Assembly (NCBI RefSeq): GCF_024295805.1
Contig: NZ_JANCLX010000015.1
Coordinates: 1 to 64,000, forward strand
Direction of reading: 5' to 3'
Length of the DNA: 64,000 nt
DNA from: Streptomyces cucumeris
Lineage (GTDB): Bacteria > Actinomycetota > Actinomycetes > Streptomycetales > Streptomycetaceae
The position numbers were made by a program, and so were the translations under genes. A model generated the notes under the pieces. That model was not told the DNA's origin. It searched no databases and saw only the letters and a list, made by a program, of their open reading frames with translations. Numbering within the stretch: position 1 is the first letter of the stretch; each line of letters begins with the position of its first letter. This document shows, piece by piece, positions 37,852-45,853 of the stretch.

Positions 37852-38685
37852 ATGGCGACATGGTTCATCACCGGAGCCGCCCGAGGGCTGGGCGCTGAGA
37901 TAGCCCGGCACGCCCTGGAGGCAGGACACGACGTCGCCGCCGGCGTCCGGCGTGTCGAGGCGTTGCCCGACGACCTGCGCGGCGCCGAGCGATGCCATCC
38001 GGTCACCCTCGATGTGACCGACCAGGCCCAGATCGACCGTGCCGTCGCGCAGGTCGTCGATCGGTTCGGCACGATCGACGTGCTGGTCAACAACGCGGGT
38101 CGCGTGCTGGTGGGTGCACTGGAGGAGGTCACCGACGCCGAGGCCAGGTCGCTGTTCGACGTCAACGTCTTCGGTTTGATCAACGTGACGCGAGCGGTCC
38201 TGCCGACGATGCGTGCTGCCGGCAAGGGCAAGATCGTGCACATCGGCTCCCGGGCGGGGTTCGAGGGCGAGCCCGGGGTGAGCCTGTACAGCGCCTCGAA
38301 GTTCGCGGTCGCCGGTATCAGCGAAGCCCTCGCCGCCGAGGTGGGTCCGTTGGGGATCCAGAGCATGGTCGTCGAGCCCGGGGCGTTCCGCACCGACCTC
38401 TTCGACGCCAGCTCCCTGTCGGTCTCCGGAACGCGGCTGGCGGACTACGACGGCACCCCCGCCCACCTCGTGCGCGACGGGGTCGACGCGGCCAACCACG
38501 CCCAGCCCGGGGACCCGGTCAAGGGCGCGGCGCTGATCGTCGAGGTGACCGACTGCGAGACGCTGCCCTCGCACCTGCTGGTGGGCAGCGACGCCTACGA
38601 GCGTCTCGAGGTCAAGAACGCGATGGTTGCGGAGCACATCGCCCCGTGGCGCAGCAAGGCGCTGGCCACCGCGCACCGCGACTGA
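37852..38685 (+). CDS. Short-chain dehydrogenase/reductase
   Basis: 277-residue classical SDR. ATG 37852 is chosen because GAAGGAGA lies 11 bases upstream and the protein then opens with the Rossmann motif FITGAARGLGAEIA. NNAG, the catalytic Ser (HIGSRAG) and YSASK are intact, and VEPGAFRTDLF follows as usual. The type resembles oxidoreductases acting on small ketones or alcohols. It may serve the polyketide, or extender-unit supply together with the CCR gene further on. A strong hairpin follows the stop. Confidence 0.92.
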   Translation: MATWFITGAARGLGAEIARHALEAGHDVAAGVRRVEALPDDLRGAERCHPVTLDVTDQAQIDRAVAQVVDRFGTIDVLVNNAGRVLVGALEEVTDAEARSLFDVNVFGLINVTRAVLPTMRAAGKGKIVHIGSRAGFEGEPGVSLYSASKFAVAGISEALAAEVGPLGIQSMVVEPGAFRTDLFDASSLSVSGTRLADYDGTPAHLVRDGVDAANHAQPGDPVKGAALIVEVTDCETLPSHLLVGSDAYERLEVKNAMVAEHIAPWRSKALATAHRD

Positions 38686-38702
38686 GCCTGACCGTTTCGC
38701 AT

Positions 38703-38741
38703 CGCGCCGCAGGGCCGGGCTCTGCTCGGCCCCACGGCGCG
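38703..38741 (+). terminator. Stem-loop after the SDR gene
   Basis: Nested GC-rich hairpin 17 bases past the stop: CGCGCCG (38703-38709) with CGGCGCG (38735-38741), and inside it GGGCCG (38712-38717) with CGGCCC (38727-38732). No U-run, as is common in actinomycetes. Confidence 0.55.
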
Positions 38742-38848
38742 AACGTCCCCCGGCCGTGCCGCTCGGGCCGGCGGGGTGGACGTGGTCGAGTCCGTGATCC
38801 GGAAGTCGGGCCTGTGAGCCCGTGAGCAGTGGCAACGGAGGTGTGCAC

Positions 38849-38929
38849 ATGTTGGTTCTCAGCGAGCGAGGTGTGGTCTCGGTGACGGAACGGCTGCTGG
38901 TCGGCACGATCCGGACCGGGGACCGGTGA
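38849..38929 (+). CDS. Tiny reading frame with good ribosome site, coupled to the next gene
   Basis: 26-codon frame from ATG 38849, with CGGAGG ending eight bases upstream. Its TGA overlaps the GTG of the next gene (GTGA at 38926). The peptide starts MLVLSERGVVSVTERLL and is not recognised. It may be a leader that drives translation of the following gene, or the stump of a shortened gene. Confidence 0.4.
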   Translation: MLVLSERGVVSVTERLLVGTIRTGDR

Positions 38930-39486
38930 AAGCCGTGGCCGACGCGCGCGCGGACGGCGAACTCGACGGGCTTCCCGTTGCACTGCATGCGAAAGTCGCC
39001 GCCGCGCAGGCAGCGTGGGCGGTTGCTCGCTGCGCGCGGCACACGGTCGTCCCGGAACACTACTGGCCGCACGAAACCGATCTCGCCGCGCTGCGCGCCG
39101 GGCGAGCACTGACCGAGCTGGTCTCCCGCTACGTGGAGAGGGCCGTCGTGGCCGCACGGGCCGAGGGGATCGGCTGGCCGGTCATCGGCGAGGCGCTCGG
39201 GGTCGCCGACCCGGAGGCCGTTCTCGGACCCGCCGTCGCCGGTTGGACCGAAGAGCTGGCGCGCGTCCGCGCGGGACAGGTGCACCTGGCGGACCAGCCG
39301 GCGCTCGAATGGGTCGTCGACACGGCTTGGTGGGCCGAAGCGCTGCGGGAGTGGCTGAGCAGTCCCGGTGACAACCTCCTCGACTCCGCGGCCGGACGAC
39401 CGCCGGCGAACGGGAACGGCTGGTGGCACCCGGGTGAGCGGGCCACCGGCGAGGACGACGAGGCCGATGCGGGCCTCCTGTCGTGA
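38926..39486 (+). CDS. Hypothetical protein with possible helix-turn-helix
   Basis: 186-residue protein of unknown function. The segment AARAEGIGWPVIGEALGVADPEAV looks like the helix-turn-helix-like core seen in many small actinobacterial proteins (A-x-G-x-SW-xx-IG-x-ALGV). The N-terminal half is alanine-rich and helical, and the C-terminal 40 residues are acidic and low in complexity. It is coupled at both ends: GTG start in the preceding stop, and its own stop TGA inside a GTGA at 39483. Position before the CCR gene suggests a role in regulating or assisting that gene, but this is a guess. Confidence 0.7.
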   Translation: MKAVADARADGELDGLPVALHAKVAAAQAAWAVARCARHTVVPEHYWPHETDLAALRAGRALTELVSRYVERAVVAARAEGIGWPVIGEALGVADPEAVLGPAVAGWTEELARVRAGQVHLADQPALEWVVDTAWWAEALREWLSSPGDNLLDSAAGRPPANGNGWWHPGERATGEDDEADAGLLS

Positions 39487-39512
39487 ACCGGACCAGCGAA
39501 GGAAGGAAAGCC

Positions 39513-40877
39513 GTGCCGAACGCAGAGCTCAAGGAGATCCAGCAGGCCGTCGTGACCGGGGACCCGGGCGCGCTGGCCGGGCTGCGGGTGCCGGAGAGCT
39601 ACCGCGGCGTGACCGTGCACGCCGATGAGACCGAGATGTTCGAGGGCATCGCCGGCGCGGACAAGGACCCGCGCAAGTCGCTGCACGTGGAGGAGGTCCC
39701 GACACCGGAGCTCGGGCCCGGTGAGGCGCTGATCGCGGTGATGGCGAGCGCGATCAACTACAACACGGTCTGGACCTCGATCTTCGAGCCCTTGCCGACC
39801 TTCACGTTCCTCCGGCGCTACGGGAAGCTGTCCCCGCTGTCGAAGCGGCACGACCTGCCCCACCACGTGGTCGGCTCGGACGCCTCGGGTGTCGTGCTGC
39901 GGACCGGGCCCGGGGTGCACCGCTGGAAGCCCGGCGACGAGGTCGTGGCGCACTGTCTCAGCGTCGAGCTGGAAGGCCCCGAGGGCCACGACGACACGAT
40001 GCTCGATCCCGAGCAGCGGATCTGGGGTTTCGAGACCAACTTCGGTGGCCTCGCCGAGATCTCCCTGGTGAAGGCGAACCAGCTGATGCCCAAACCCGCG
40101 CATCTGACGTGGGAGGAGGCCGCAAGCCCCGGGCTGGTCAACTCGACCGCGTACCGGCAGCTGGTGTCGCGCAACGGTGCGAACATGAAGCAGGGCGACG
40201 TGGTCCTGATCTGGGGTGCCTCCGGCGGGCTCGGCTCGTACGCCACGCAATACGTGCTCAACGGCGGCGGTATCCCGGTGTGCGTCGTGTCCAGTCCGGA
40301 GAAGGCGGAGATCTGCCACCGCCTCGGTGCGGAGCTGGTCATCGACCGCAGCGCCGAGGAGTACCGGTTCTGGCGGGACGAGCACACCCAGGACCCGAAG
40401 GAGTGGCAGCGGTTCGGCGCCCGCATCAGGGAGCTGACCGGTGGCGACGACGCGGACATCGTGTTCGAGCACCCGGGCCGGGAGACGTTCGGCGCTTCGG
40501 TCTACGCGGCCCGCAAGGGCGGCACGATCGTGACCTGCGCGTCCACCTCGGGGTACACGCACCAGTTCGACAACCGGTACCTGTGGATGAACCTCAAGCG
40601 GATCGTCGGATCGCACTTCGCGAACTACCGGGAGTCGTGGGAAGCCAACCGGCTGATCGACAAGGGGCTCATCCACCCCACGCTGTCGAAGTCCTACGCC
40701 CTGGAGGACACCGGCCAGGCCGCGCTGGACGTGCACCGCAACGCGCACCACGGCAAGGTCGGCGTGCTGTGCCTCGCGCCGGAAGAGGGCCTCGGCGTGC
40801 GGGACAAGGACAAGCGTGCCCGGCACCTCGGCAGCATCAACGCATTCCGTCCGGTGCACCGGGATTCCGGCCGGTGA
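39513..40877 (+). CDS. ccr: Crotonyl-CoA carboxylase/reductase
   Basis: Medium-chain dehydrogenase/reductase family enzyme that reductively carboxylates 2-enoyl-CoAs with NADPH and CO2 to alkylmalonyl-CoA, the source of ethylmalonyl and longer PKS extender units. GTG 39513 is preferred because GAAGGAAGGAAAG lies just upstream; an in-frame GTG at 39483 overlaps the previous stop. CCR hallmarks are the ELKEIQQAVVTGD start, the long substrate loop with SPLSKRHDLPHHVVGSDASG, the nucleotide loop IWGASGGLGSYA, IVFEHPGRETFG and the late TSGYTHQFDNRYLWM segment. Presence in the cluster supports a branched extender for at least one acyltransferase. A dedicated 3-hydroxyacyl-CoA dehydrogenase is not seen here. 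Confidence 0.95.
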   Translation: MPNAELKEIQQAVVTGDPGALAGLRVPESYRGVTVHADETEMFEGIAGADKDPRKSLHVEEVPTPELGPGEALIAVMASAINYNTVWTSIFEPLPTFTFLRRYGKLSPLSKRHDLPHHVVGSDASGVVLRTGPGVHRWKPGDEVVAHCLSVELEGPEGHDDTMLDPEQRIWGFETNFGGLAEISLVKANQLMPKPAHLTWEEAASPGLVNSTAYRQLVSRNGANMKQGDVVLIWGASGGLGSYATQYVLNGGGIPVCVVSSPEKAEICHRLGAELVIDRSAEEYRFWRDEHTQDPKEWQRFGARIRELTGGDDADIVFEHPGRETFGASVYAARKGGTIVTCASTSGYTHQFDNRYLWMNLKRIVGSHFANYRESWEANRLIDKGLIHPTLSKSYALEDTGQAALDVHRNAHHGKVGVLCLAPEEGLGVRDKDKRARHLGSINAFRPVHRDSGR

Positions 40878-40901
40878 CGCGCGAACTGTAGCGCGGTCCG
40901 C

Positions 40902-41195
40902 ATGGTCGCGGAGGTCCGCGACGACTATCCGACTGAGAAGGAGATAGCCGAGCTGAAGCGGGCGAACGGGATCCGCAAGGCGGGCCTCGGCCTTTTTCGC
41001 GGCCGAACTCGGCCGGCCACACACGCGCTCGTAGTGTTCATCGACGAGATTGCGGGACTGCTTCGGCTGCACCGTGCGGGCAGCACACGGCATCAGCATC
41101 CCCCCTCCACCTACTACGCAGCCAGGAAACGCCAGTTGGCGCCCTCGCCAGGAACCGTGCGAGACGAAGAACTCAAGGAAGTCAAGGAGGTCTAG
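40902..41195 (+). mobile_element. IS3-family transposase remnant
   Basis: 97-codon frame in which the end of an OrfA-type protein (DDYPTEKEIAELKRANGIRKAG) runs straight into the start of an OrfB-type protein (LVVFIDE ... PPSTYYAARKRQ ... TVRDEELKE). Both are typical of IS3-family elements, but the junction and middle are scrambled and the DDE catalytic domain is gone. It is a dead relic marking an old insertion at the right of the tailoring genes. No terminal inverted repeats could be paired. Confidence 0.8.
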
Positions 41196-41313
41196 CAGTC
41201 CAACTAGTGGCATAAGGTCCGCAATTGACGTTGCGACCCTCCTTTCGCATTCTATCTGCAGAATGAATGTTCTGCTCTGTCGGCCTCGCGGGCCGGCCAG
41301 AGTCTTGAAAGGT

Positions 41314-41463
41314 ATGGCCACATTGCGCAAGAACCTGCTGCGACTCGGAGTGACGGCGGCTGCCGCCCTCGGTCTGTTCCCCGACGCGGGCACCGCGTTC
41401 GCATGTCGAGCCCACCACCGCCGAGTAAGTCGACTGATTCAACCACCGTCGGCTCCATGGTGA
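41314..41463 (+). pseudogene. Possible stump of a secreted protein
   Basis: 49-codon frame beginning with a signal-peptide-like stretch (MATLRKNLLRLGVTAAAALGL, then AGTAFAC). After that the sequence is not protein-like and stops. The ribosome site AAAGG is too close to be good. It may be the 5' stump of a small secreted protein cut off by rearrangement next to the IS relic. Confidence 0.3.
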
Positions 41464-41480
41464 GATAGGCCACATACCGC

Positions 41481-41530
41481 CTGTGGCACACGAAGCCAAC
41501 TACTCCTGTGGCATACGAAGCCAACTACTG
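41481..41530 (+). repeat. Two tandem 25-bp repeats
   Basis: Units at 41481-41505 and 41506-41530 share CTGTGGCAyACGAAGCCAAC and differ at two bases. They lie about 275 bp upstream of the LAL regulator start. They may be activator sites or a scar of the rearranged junction. Confidence 0.6.
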
Positions 41531-41570
41531 CCGAGCAGCCACGAACCCCCAGCTCACAGCCGCCAACTGA

Positions 41571-41614
41571 CGTTGAACCAGAGGCGGTTCACCATTCCGC
41601 CCATAGGTTCAACG
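41571..41614. promoter_or_regulatory. 9-bp inverted repeat upstream of the LAL regulator
   Basis: CGTTGAACC at 41571-41579 pairs perfectly with GGTTCAACG at 41606-41614 (26-nt spacer). It sits about 190 bp before the LAL start in a gene-free region. Candidate operator for autoregulation or for an outside regulator; a small terminator for the relics upstream is possible. Confidence 0.42.
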
Positions 41615-41805
41615 GCGTGATCGGCTGGGGGCCAGACATGGGCGTGTCGGTGTGGCCAATGTCAGCCCTACGGATGGTCGAATCAGTTCCGTGGCATTGA
41701 TGTCTCGTCGTAATCGGTCCACTTCCGTATTTCCGATCCTTCTTCCGCGCGGTCTGTCGGTGCGTGCGACGTAGGAATCGCTCCATGAGGGACGGGGTAT
41801 CGTGC

Positions 41806-44535
41806 ATGATCGAGCGAGAGTCTGAGCTCGCTGAGCTGGCTGCAGCTTTTGCTGAGTCCGCCGCTGGGGGTGTGCGGGTTGTCGTGCTTCAAGGCGTTGT
41901 CGGGACCGGTAAGACAGCGTTAGTCGAGGAGTTCGGCAGCCGGGCTCATGAGGCGGGGGCGCGACTGCTCCGGGCGAGTGGGGCGCCGACCGAGTGCTCG
42001 CTTTCCTTGGGCATCGTGCGTCAGTTGCTTGCCGGTGAGGTTTTCGACCGCGACAGGGCGGCGATGGTGCGTGGTTTGCTCGACCACCAGCTGCTCGCCG
42101 ATGCGGAGTGCGACGGGGTGAGTCGCTCTCGGGTGTTGGACGGGCTGGCGACGGCGGTTCTGGAGTTGGCCGAGCAGAGCTCGGTGGTGATCGCCATTGA
42201 CGACGCACAGTATCTCGACGCGTTCTCCCAGGATTGGCTGATCTATCTGATCCGCCGTGCCGGACTCGCCCGCATCCTCATCGTCCTTGGCTGGCGCGAC
42301 GACGACATCGACATGTCTCCGAGCAACTCCCAGCTCCTGTGTGCCGAACTCCATCAGCAGGTCTACTTGCGGCGGCTGCTGCTGGCTCCACTGTCGTCGA
42401 GCGGCGTCGCGGAGCTCATGGCCGAGCGACTCCTCGAGTCCGATTCGACGGAACTGGCCGCGGAGGCATACCGGTTCACCGGTGGCAATCTGCTGCTGCT
42501 GCATGCGTTGCTGGAGGACAGCCGGGCTGCCACCGGCGGCGATGGCCCGCCGGCCGAGCTGCACACCGGGCCCGAGTTCGAGCGGGCGGTCCAGCTCGTC
42601 CTGCGCCGGTGCGATCCGGTGACGTTGCGGGTCGCGGGTGCGATCTCGGTGATCGGTGAGCCGTCGCGGTTCGCGTACCTCGACCGGCTGGCCGGCGTCG
42701 CGTCGGACCGGGTCGCTGTCGCCATGCAGGTACTGACCCGGAGCGGTTTGGTGGAGGCCGGCCGGATGCGGCACCCGATCATGGCCGGCGCCGTACTCAA
42801 CGCCTTCTCGGCCGCGGATCGATCCGAGCTGAGCCGGCGCGCTGTGGATCTGCTCAAGGCGTGCGGTGCGGACTCCTTGACGATCGCGGAGCACTTCGTC
42901 GCCTCCGGCCGTCTCGACGACCCCTCGGCCGTGCTGAACCTGGTGGAGGGGGCGCAGCAGGCGCTGAAGGAGGGCCACTCGCGGCGGGCCACAGAGCTGC
43001 TGCGGCTGGCGTACCAGGTCGAAACCGACGGCCGGCGCCGGGTGGAGATTCTGGCCTTGCTGCTGCGGGCGGAGTGGCGGGACGATCTGCGCGCCTCGGT
43101 CGGGCATCTGCCCGAGCTGACCGAGGCGATGCTGAGCGGTCGACTTCAGGGTCGGCACACGACGATGCCCATCATCATGCTGCTGCTCCAGGGGCGGGTG
43201 GAGGATGCCTGCTCCGTGCTCTCCCGGCTGGCGGCCGACGTGCCGTCGGGCTCCCGGCCCTCATGGGAGTTCGAGATGGTACGGATGTGGCTGGCCGATA
43301 TGTATCCGGGCATCTTCCGGCGCGTGGCCGGCGAGAGCAGGACGAACGGCACGCCGATCATGCCTCCGGGCGCTATCGGTTTTCGATTGCTCGAACACTT
43401 CCAGAGCTCCCACCACCAGGGGGCAACCGCGGAACGCTTGGTCCAAGCCGACGAGGCGCTGTGGCAACAGCCGCTGACCGAGGTCAATCTGTTGCCGCTC
43501 ATTCTCGCGTTGCACACGATGGTGTATGCCGAGCGATTGGAGGAAGCCGAGCAGCGGTGCCGGGAACTGATACAGACCTGTCTCGACCTCCAGGCACCCA
43601 CCTGGCGTGCGCTGTTCTGCGCGATCGCAGCGGACATCGCCTTGCGCCGGGGCTCGCTCGGCGTCGCCGTCTCCCGGGCGACCGCCGCGCTCGAACTCAT
43701 CCCGGTCGCCGAATGGGGCGTGCTGGCCGCTGAACCGTTGAGTACCCTGCTGACGGCGCAAACGCTGCAGGGCAAATACGACGAAGCGGCACGCACGCTC
43801 GCCCTGCGAGTGACGGACGTGATGTTCGAGACGCCGTTCGGCCTGTCCTACCTGCTGGCGCGCGGCCGTCACTACGTCGAGCGCGGTCTCGCCCAGGTCG
43901 CCCTCGACGATTTCCAGGCCGTCGCCGACCTGCTCGACCAGTGGGGGATGGCCCAGACCGAGACACTGCCGTGGCGTATGGAGATGGCCGCCGCTCATCT
44001 GCAACTCGGGGACCACGAAACAGCCGCGCGCTACGCTCGCGAGCAGCTGCGCCGGATCGGCACAGACGGCCACATGCGGGTGCGCGGGCGCACCATGCGG
44101 CTGCTGGCGGCGACCCGCGAACTGCACCTCCGGCCACCCATGCTGTGCGAGGCGGTGGATGTGCTGCACCGAAGCGGGGACAAGTTCGAGTTGGCGAGTG
44201 CGCTCGCCGCCCTGCACGATGCATACACCCAACTCGGTGATGCCGGCCGGGCGCGGTCGGTGGCACGCAAGACCAACAGCATCAGGCAGGCGTGCTTCGC
44301 AGAACAACCCGCTCGGCGGGTCGGCGCGCCGGACGTGCTGGAGGAGACGGAAGCCGACCTGCTCGCCCTCAGCGATGCGGAGCGGAGGGTCGCCAAGGCC
44401 GCGGCAAAGGGCCTGACCAACCGGGAGATCGCCGGCAAGCTCTACCTCACGACCAGCACGGTGGAGCAGCACCTGACCCGGACCTACCGCAAACTGGGGG
44501 TCAGCTCACGAGTACAGCTGCAGTCCCGCCTCTGA
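41806..44535 (+). CDS. LAL-family LuxR transcriptional activator
   Basis: Large ATP-binding LuxR regulator, 909 residues from ATG 41806; an in-frame ATG at 41785 would add seven. The inner start is preferred because it opens with the family motif IERESELAEL and has a GGGACGGGG site. Walker A is GVVGTGKT (residues 30-37), Walker B VVIAIDDAQ, a long helical middle follows, and the C-terminal LuxR helix-turn-helix is LTNREIAGKLYLTTSTVEQHLTRTYRKLG. LAL proteins are pathway-specific activators of macrolide-type clusters. Leu39 is encoded by TTA (41920-41922), the rare bldA codon, so the cluster is likely switched on late in development. It lies just before the SARP gene on the same strand. Confidence 0.95.
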   Translation: MIERESELAELAAAFAESAAGGVRVVVLQGVVGTGKTALVEEFGSRAHEAGARLLRASGAPTECSLSLGIVRQLLAGEVFDRDRAAMVRGLLDHQLLADAECDGVSRSRVLDGLATAVLELAEQSSVVIAIDDAQYLDAFSQDWLIYLIRRAGLARILIVLGWRDDDIDMSPSNSQLLCAELHQQVYLRRLLLAPLSSSGVAELMAERLLESDSTELAAEAYRFTGGNLLLLHALLEDSRAATGGDGPPAELHTGPEFERAVQLVLRRCDPVTLRVAGAISVIGEPSRFAYLDRLAGVASDRVAVAMQVLTRSGLVEAGRMRHPIMAGAVLNAFSAADRSELSRRAVDLLKACGADSLTIAEHFVASGRLDDPSAVLNLVEGAQQALKEGHSRRATELLRLAYQVETDGRRRVEILALLLRAEWRDDLRASVGHLPELTEAMLSGRLQGRHTTMPIIMLLLQGRVEDACSVLSRLAADVPSGSRPSWEFEMVRMWLADMYPGIFRRVAGESRTNGTPIMPPGAIGFRLLEHFQSSHHQGATAERLVQADEALWQQPLTEVNLLPLILALHTMVYAERLEEAEQRCRELIQTCLDLQAPTWRALFCAIAADIALRRGSLGVAVSRATAALELIPVAEWGVLAAEPLSTLLTAQTLQGKYDEAARTLALRVTDVMFETPFGLSYLLARGRHYVERGLAQVALDDFQAVADLLDQWGMAQTETLPWRMEMAAAHLQLGDHETAARYAREQLRRIGTDGHMRVRGRTMRLLAATRELHLRPPMLCEAVDVLHRSGDKFELASALAALHDAYTQLGDAGRARSVARKTNSIRQACFAEQPARRVGAPDVLEETEADLLALSDAERRVAKAAAKGLTNREIAGKLYLTTSTVEQHLTRTYRKLGVSSRVQLQSRL

Positions 44536-44552
44536 CTCCAGCGTGTGCCGGG

Positions 44553-44569
44553 CCATACACGATCCATAC
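44553..44569 (+). promoter_or_regulatory. CCATAC direct repeats with 11-bp period
   Basis: CCATAC at 44553-44558 and again at 44564-44569, an exact 11-bp period, 34 bp upstream of the SARP start. SARPs bind short direct repeats spaced by one helical turn (11 bp), so this is a natural candidate for autoregulation. Confidence 0.5.
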
Positions 44570-44602
44570 GGGGTCCGTGCAGGCCGCTGACACGCTGCGG
44601 CC

Positions 44603-45379
44603 ATGTATCTGCATCTGCTGGGTCCGGTAGGGATCAGCGACGAAGGACACCATGTCAATCCCCGTTCCACCCGTGCGCGCGGGCTGCTCGCCGCGTTGGC
44701 CGTGAAGCCGAACGAGGTGGTGCAGGACGATGTGCTCATCGGCCGGATCTGGGACGACCGGCTGCCCGAGAATCCGTTGGACGCGCTCTACACCTGTGCC
44801 AAGCGGCTCCGGAAGGCGGTCGGGGAGGTGGCGACGGGGGAGTGCGTGGTGCGCCGGAGGGGCGGGTACGAGCTGCGCGCCGAACCGCTCGCGGTCGATG
44901 TGTTCCGCTTCCGCCGCGCCGCACAGCAGGCGGCGCGGGCGGCGGCCGCCGGAAACCACACGCGGGCAAAGGAGTTGTACGCCGCCGCGCTGTCCCTGTG
45001 GTCCGGCACTCCGCTGGCCGATGTGATCGGCGGCTGGGCCGAGCGGACGCGGGAGGTGCTGCACCGGGAGCGGCTCACCGTGCAACTGGCCGAGGCGCGG
45101 ATCTGTCTGCGGCTCGGCCAGCACGCCACCACGGTGGCCCGGCTGGACGAACTCGCCGCCGACCACCCGACGGACGAGGGCATCGGGGCGCTGCTGATGC
45201 TCGCGCTGTACCGCTCCGGCCGCCGGGCCGAGGCGCTCAGGGTGTACACCCGCACTCGCCGTCATCTGGTCGAGAACCTGGGGGTGGAACCCGGCGGCGA
45301 ACTGCGTGAGCTGCACCGGCGATTGCTGCGCGGCGACGCCTCGCTGGACCGCCCCGAGAACGTGCTCCTCGGCGCCTGA
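44603..45379 (+). CDS. SARP-family transcriptional activator
   Basis: 258-residue regulator of the AfsR/DnrI/RedD class. Residues 1-95 form the OmpR-like winged helix (LLGPVGISDEGHHVN ... RARGLLAALAVKPNEVV ... ENPLDALYTCAKRLRKAVG ... RRRGGYELRAEP). The rest is the bacterial transcriptional activator domain (VDVFRFRRAAQQA ... LYAAALSLWSGTPLADV ... ALLMLALYRSGRRAEALRVYTRTRRHL). No ATPase extension. SARPs activate antibiotic genes by recruiting RNA polymerase at direct repeats. It lies 67 bp after the LAL gene, so the two may share a transcript, although it has its own repeat site. It is the last gene that clearly belongs to the cluster. Confidence 0.95.
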   Translation: MYLHLLGPVGISDEGHHVNPRSTRARGLLAALAVKPNEVVQDDVLIGRIWDDRLPENPLDALYTCAKRLRKAVGEVATGECVVRRRGGYELRAEPLAVDVFRFRRAAQQAARAAAAGNHTRAKELYAAALSLWSGTPLADVIGGWAERTREVLHRERLTVQLAEARICLRLGQHATTVARLDELAADHPTDEGIGALLMLALYRSGRRAEALRVYTRTRRHLVENLGVEPGGELRELHRRLLRGDASLDRPENVLLGA

Positions 45380-45390
45380 GCATGCCGGGC

Positions 45391-45423
45391 GCCCGGGCCC
45401 CGGGGGATGAACGGGGCCCGGGC
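45391..45423. terminator. Strong bidirectional stem-loop terminator
   Basis: Perfect 12-bp stem GCCCGGGCCCCG (45391-45402) with CGGGGCCCGGGC (45412-45423) and a 9-nt loop, 11 bases after the SARP stop and just past the end of the opposing small frame. It marks a transcription border at the cluster's right edge. Confidence 0.8.
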
Positions 45424-45425
45424 GG

Positions 45426-45617
45426 TCAGGGGCGGGAGGGCAGTCCGGGCAGCCGGATCCGGGTGCCGCCACGCCGGCCGCAGCGGGCGACGGTGTCCGC
45501 GATCCTGCCCTCTCCGGACCGGAGTCCGACGCCGGGGTGGCACCTCTCCAGCATCCCGGCCACCTGCCTGCCGAAGGGCCCCGAGCCCAGCACCGCCACT
45601 CTCTCCACTGTGTCCAC
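45426..45617 (-). CDS. Short Rossmann-type fragment
   Basis: 63-residue minus-strand frame from GTG 45617 with AAAGGGG about 11 bases upstream. It starts with a dinucleotide-binding pattern, VAVLGSGPFGRQVAGML, but ends before a full domain could form. It resembles the first strand and helix of ThiF-like or NAD-binding proteins and is probably the stump of a larger gene. The rest of 45618-45853 shows nothing recognisable. Confidence 0.35.
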   Translation of the reverse strand: MDTVERVAVLGSGPFGRQVAGMLERCHPGVGLRSGEGRIADTVARCGRRGGTRIRLPGLPSRP

Positions 45618-45853
45618 AGACTGCTGAACCCCTTTCCTGGTGCGGACACCACCGTGCCGGGGAGTCCGGTCGTGTCCCGGTCGCGCGGCCGTCGTGCCGT
45701 CTCGTCCGCACCCGACGTCCGGTGACAGATCCACGACCACGACGCGACCGGGGCGGGGGACGGGCCTCCGACCTGCGTCGGAGGCGCTTCCCGGCCTTCA
45801 TGGGCTTGCCGTCCTACGCGGCGGAGAGTCCCTCGGAACCCCCTCGGGCGGTT

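Noticed and set aside
41481..41530. Tandem repeat as a CRISPR array
   Set aside because: Only two directly abutting units with no spacers and no cas genes.
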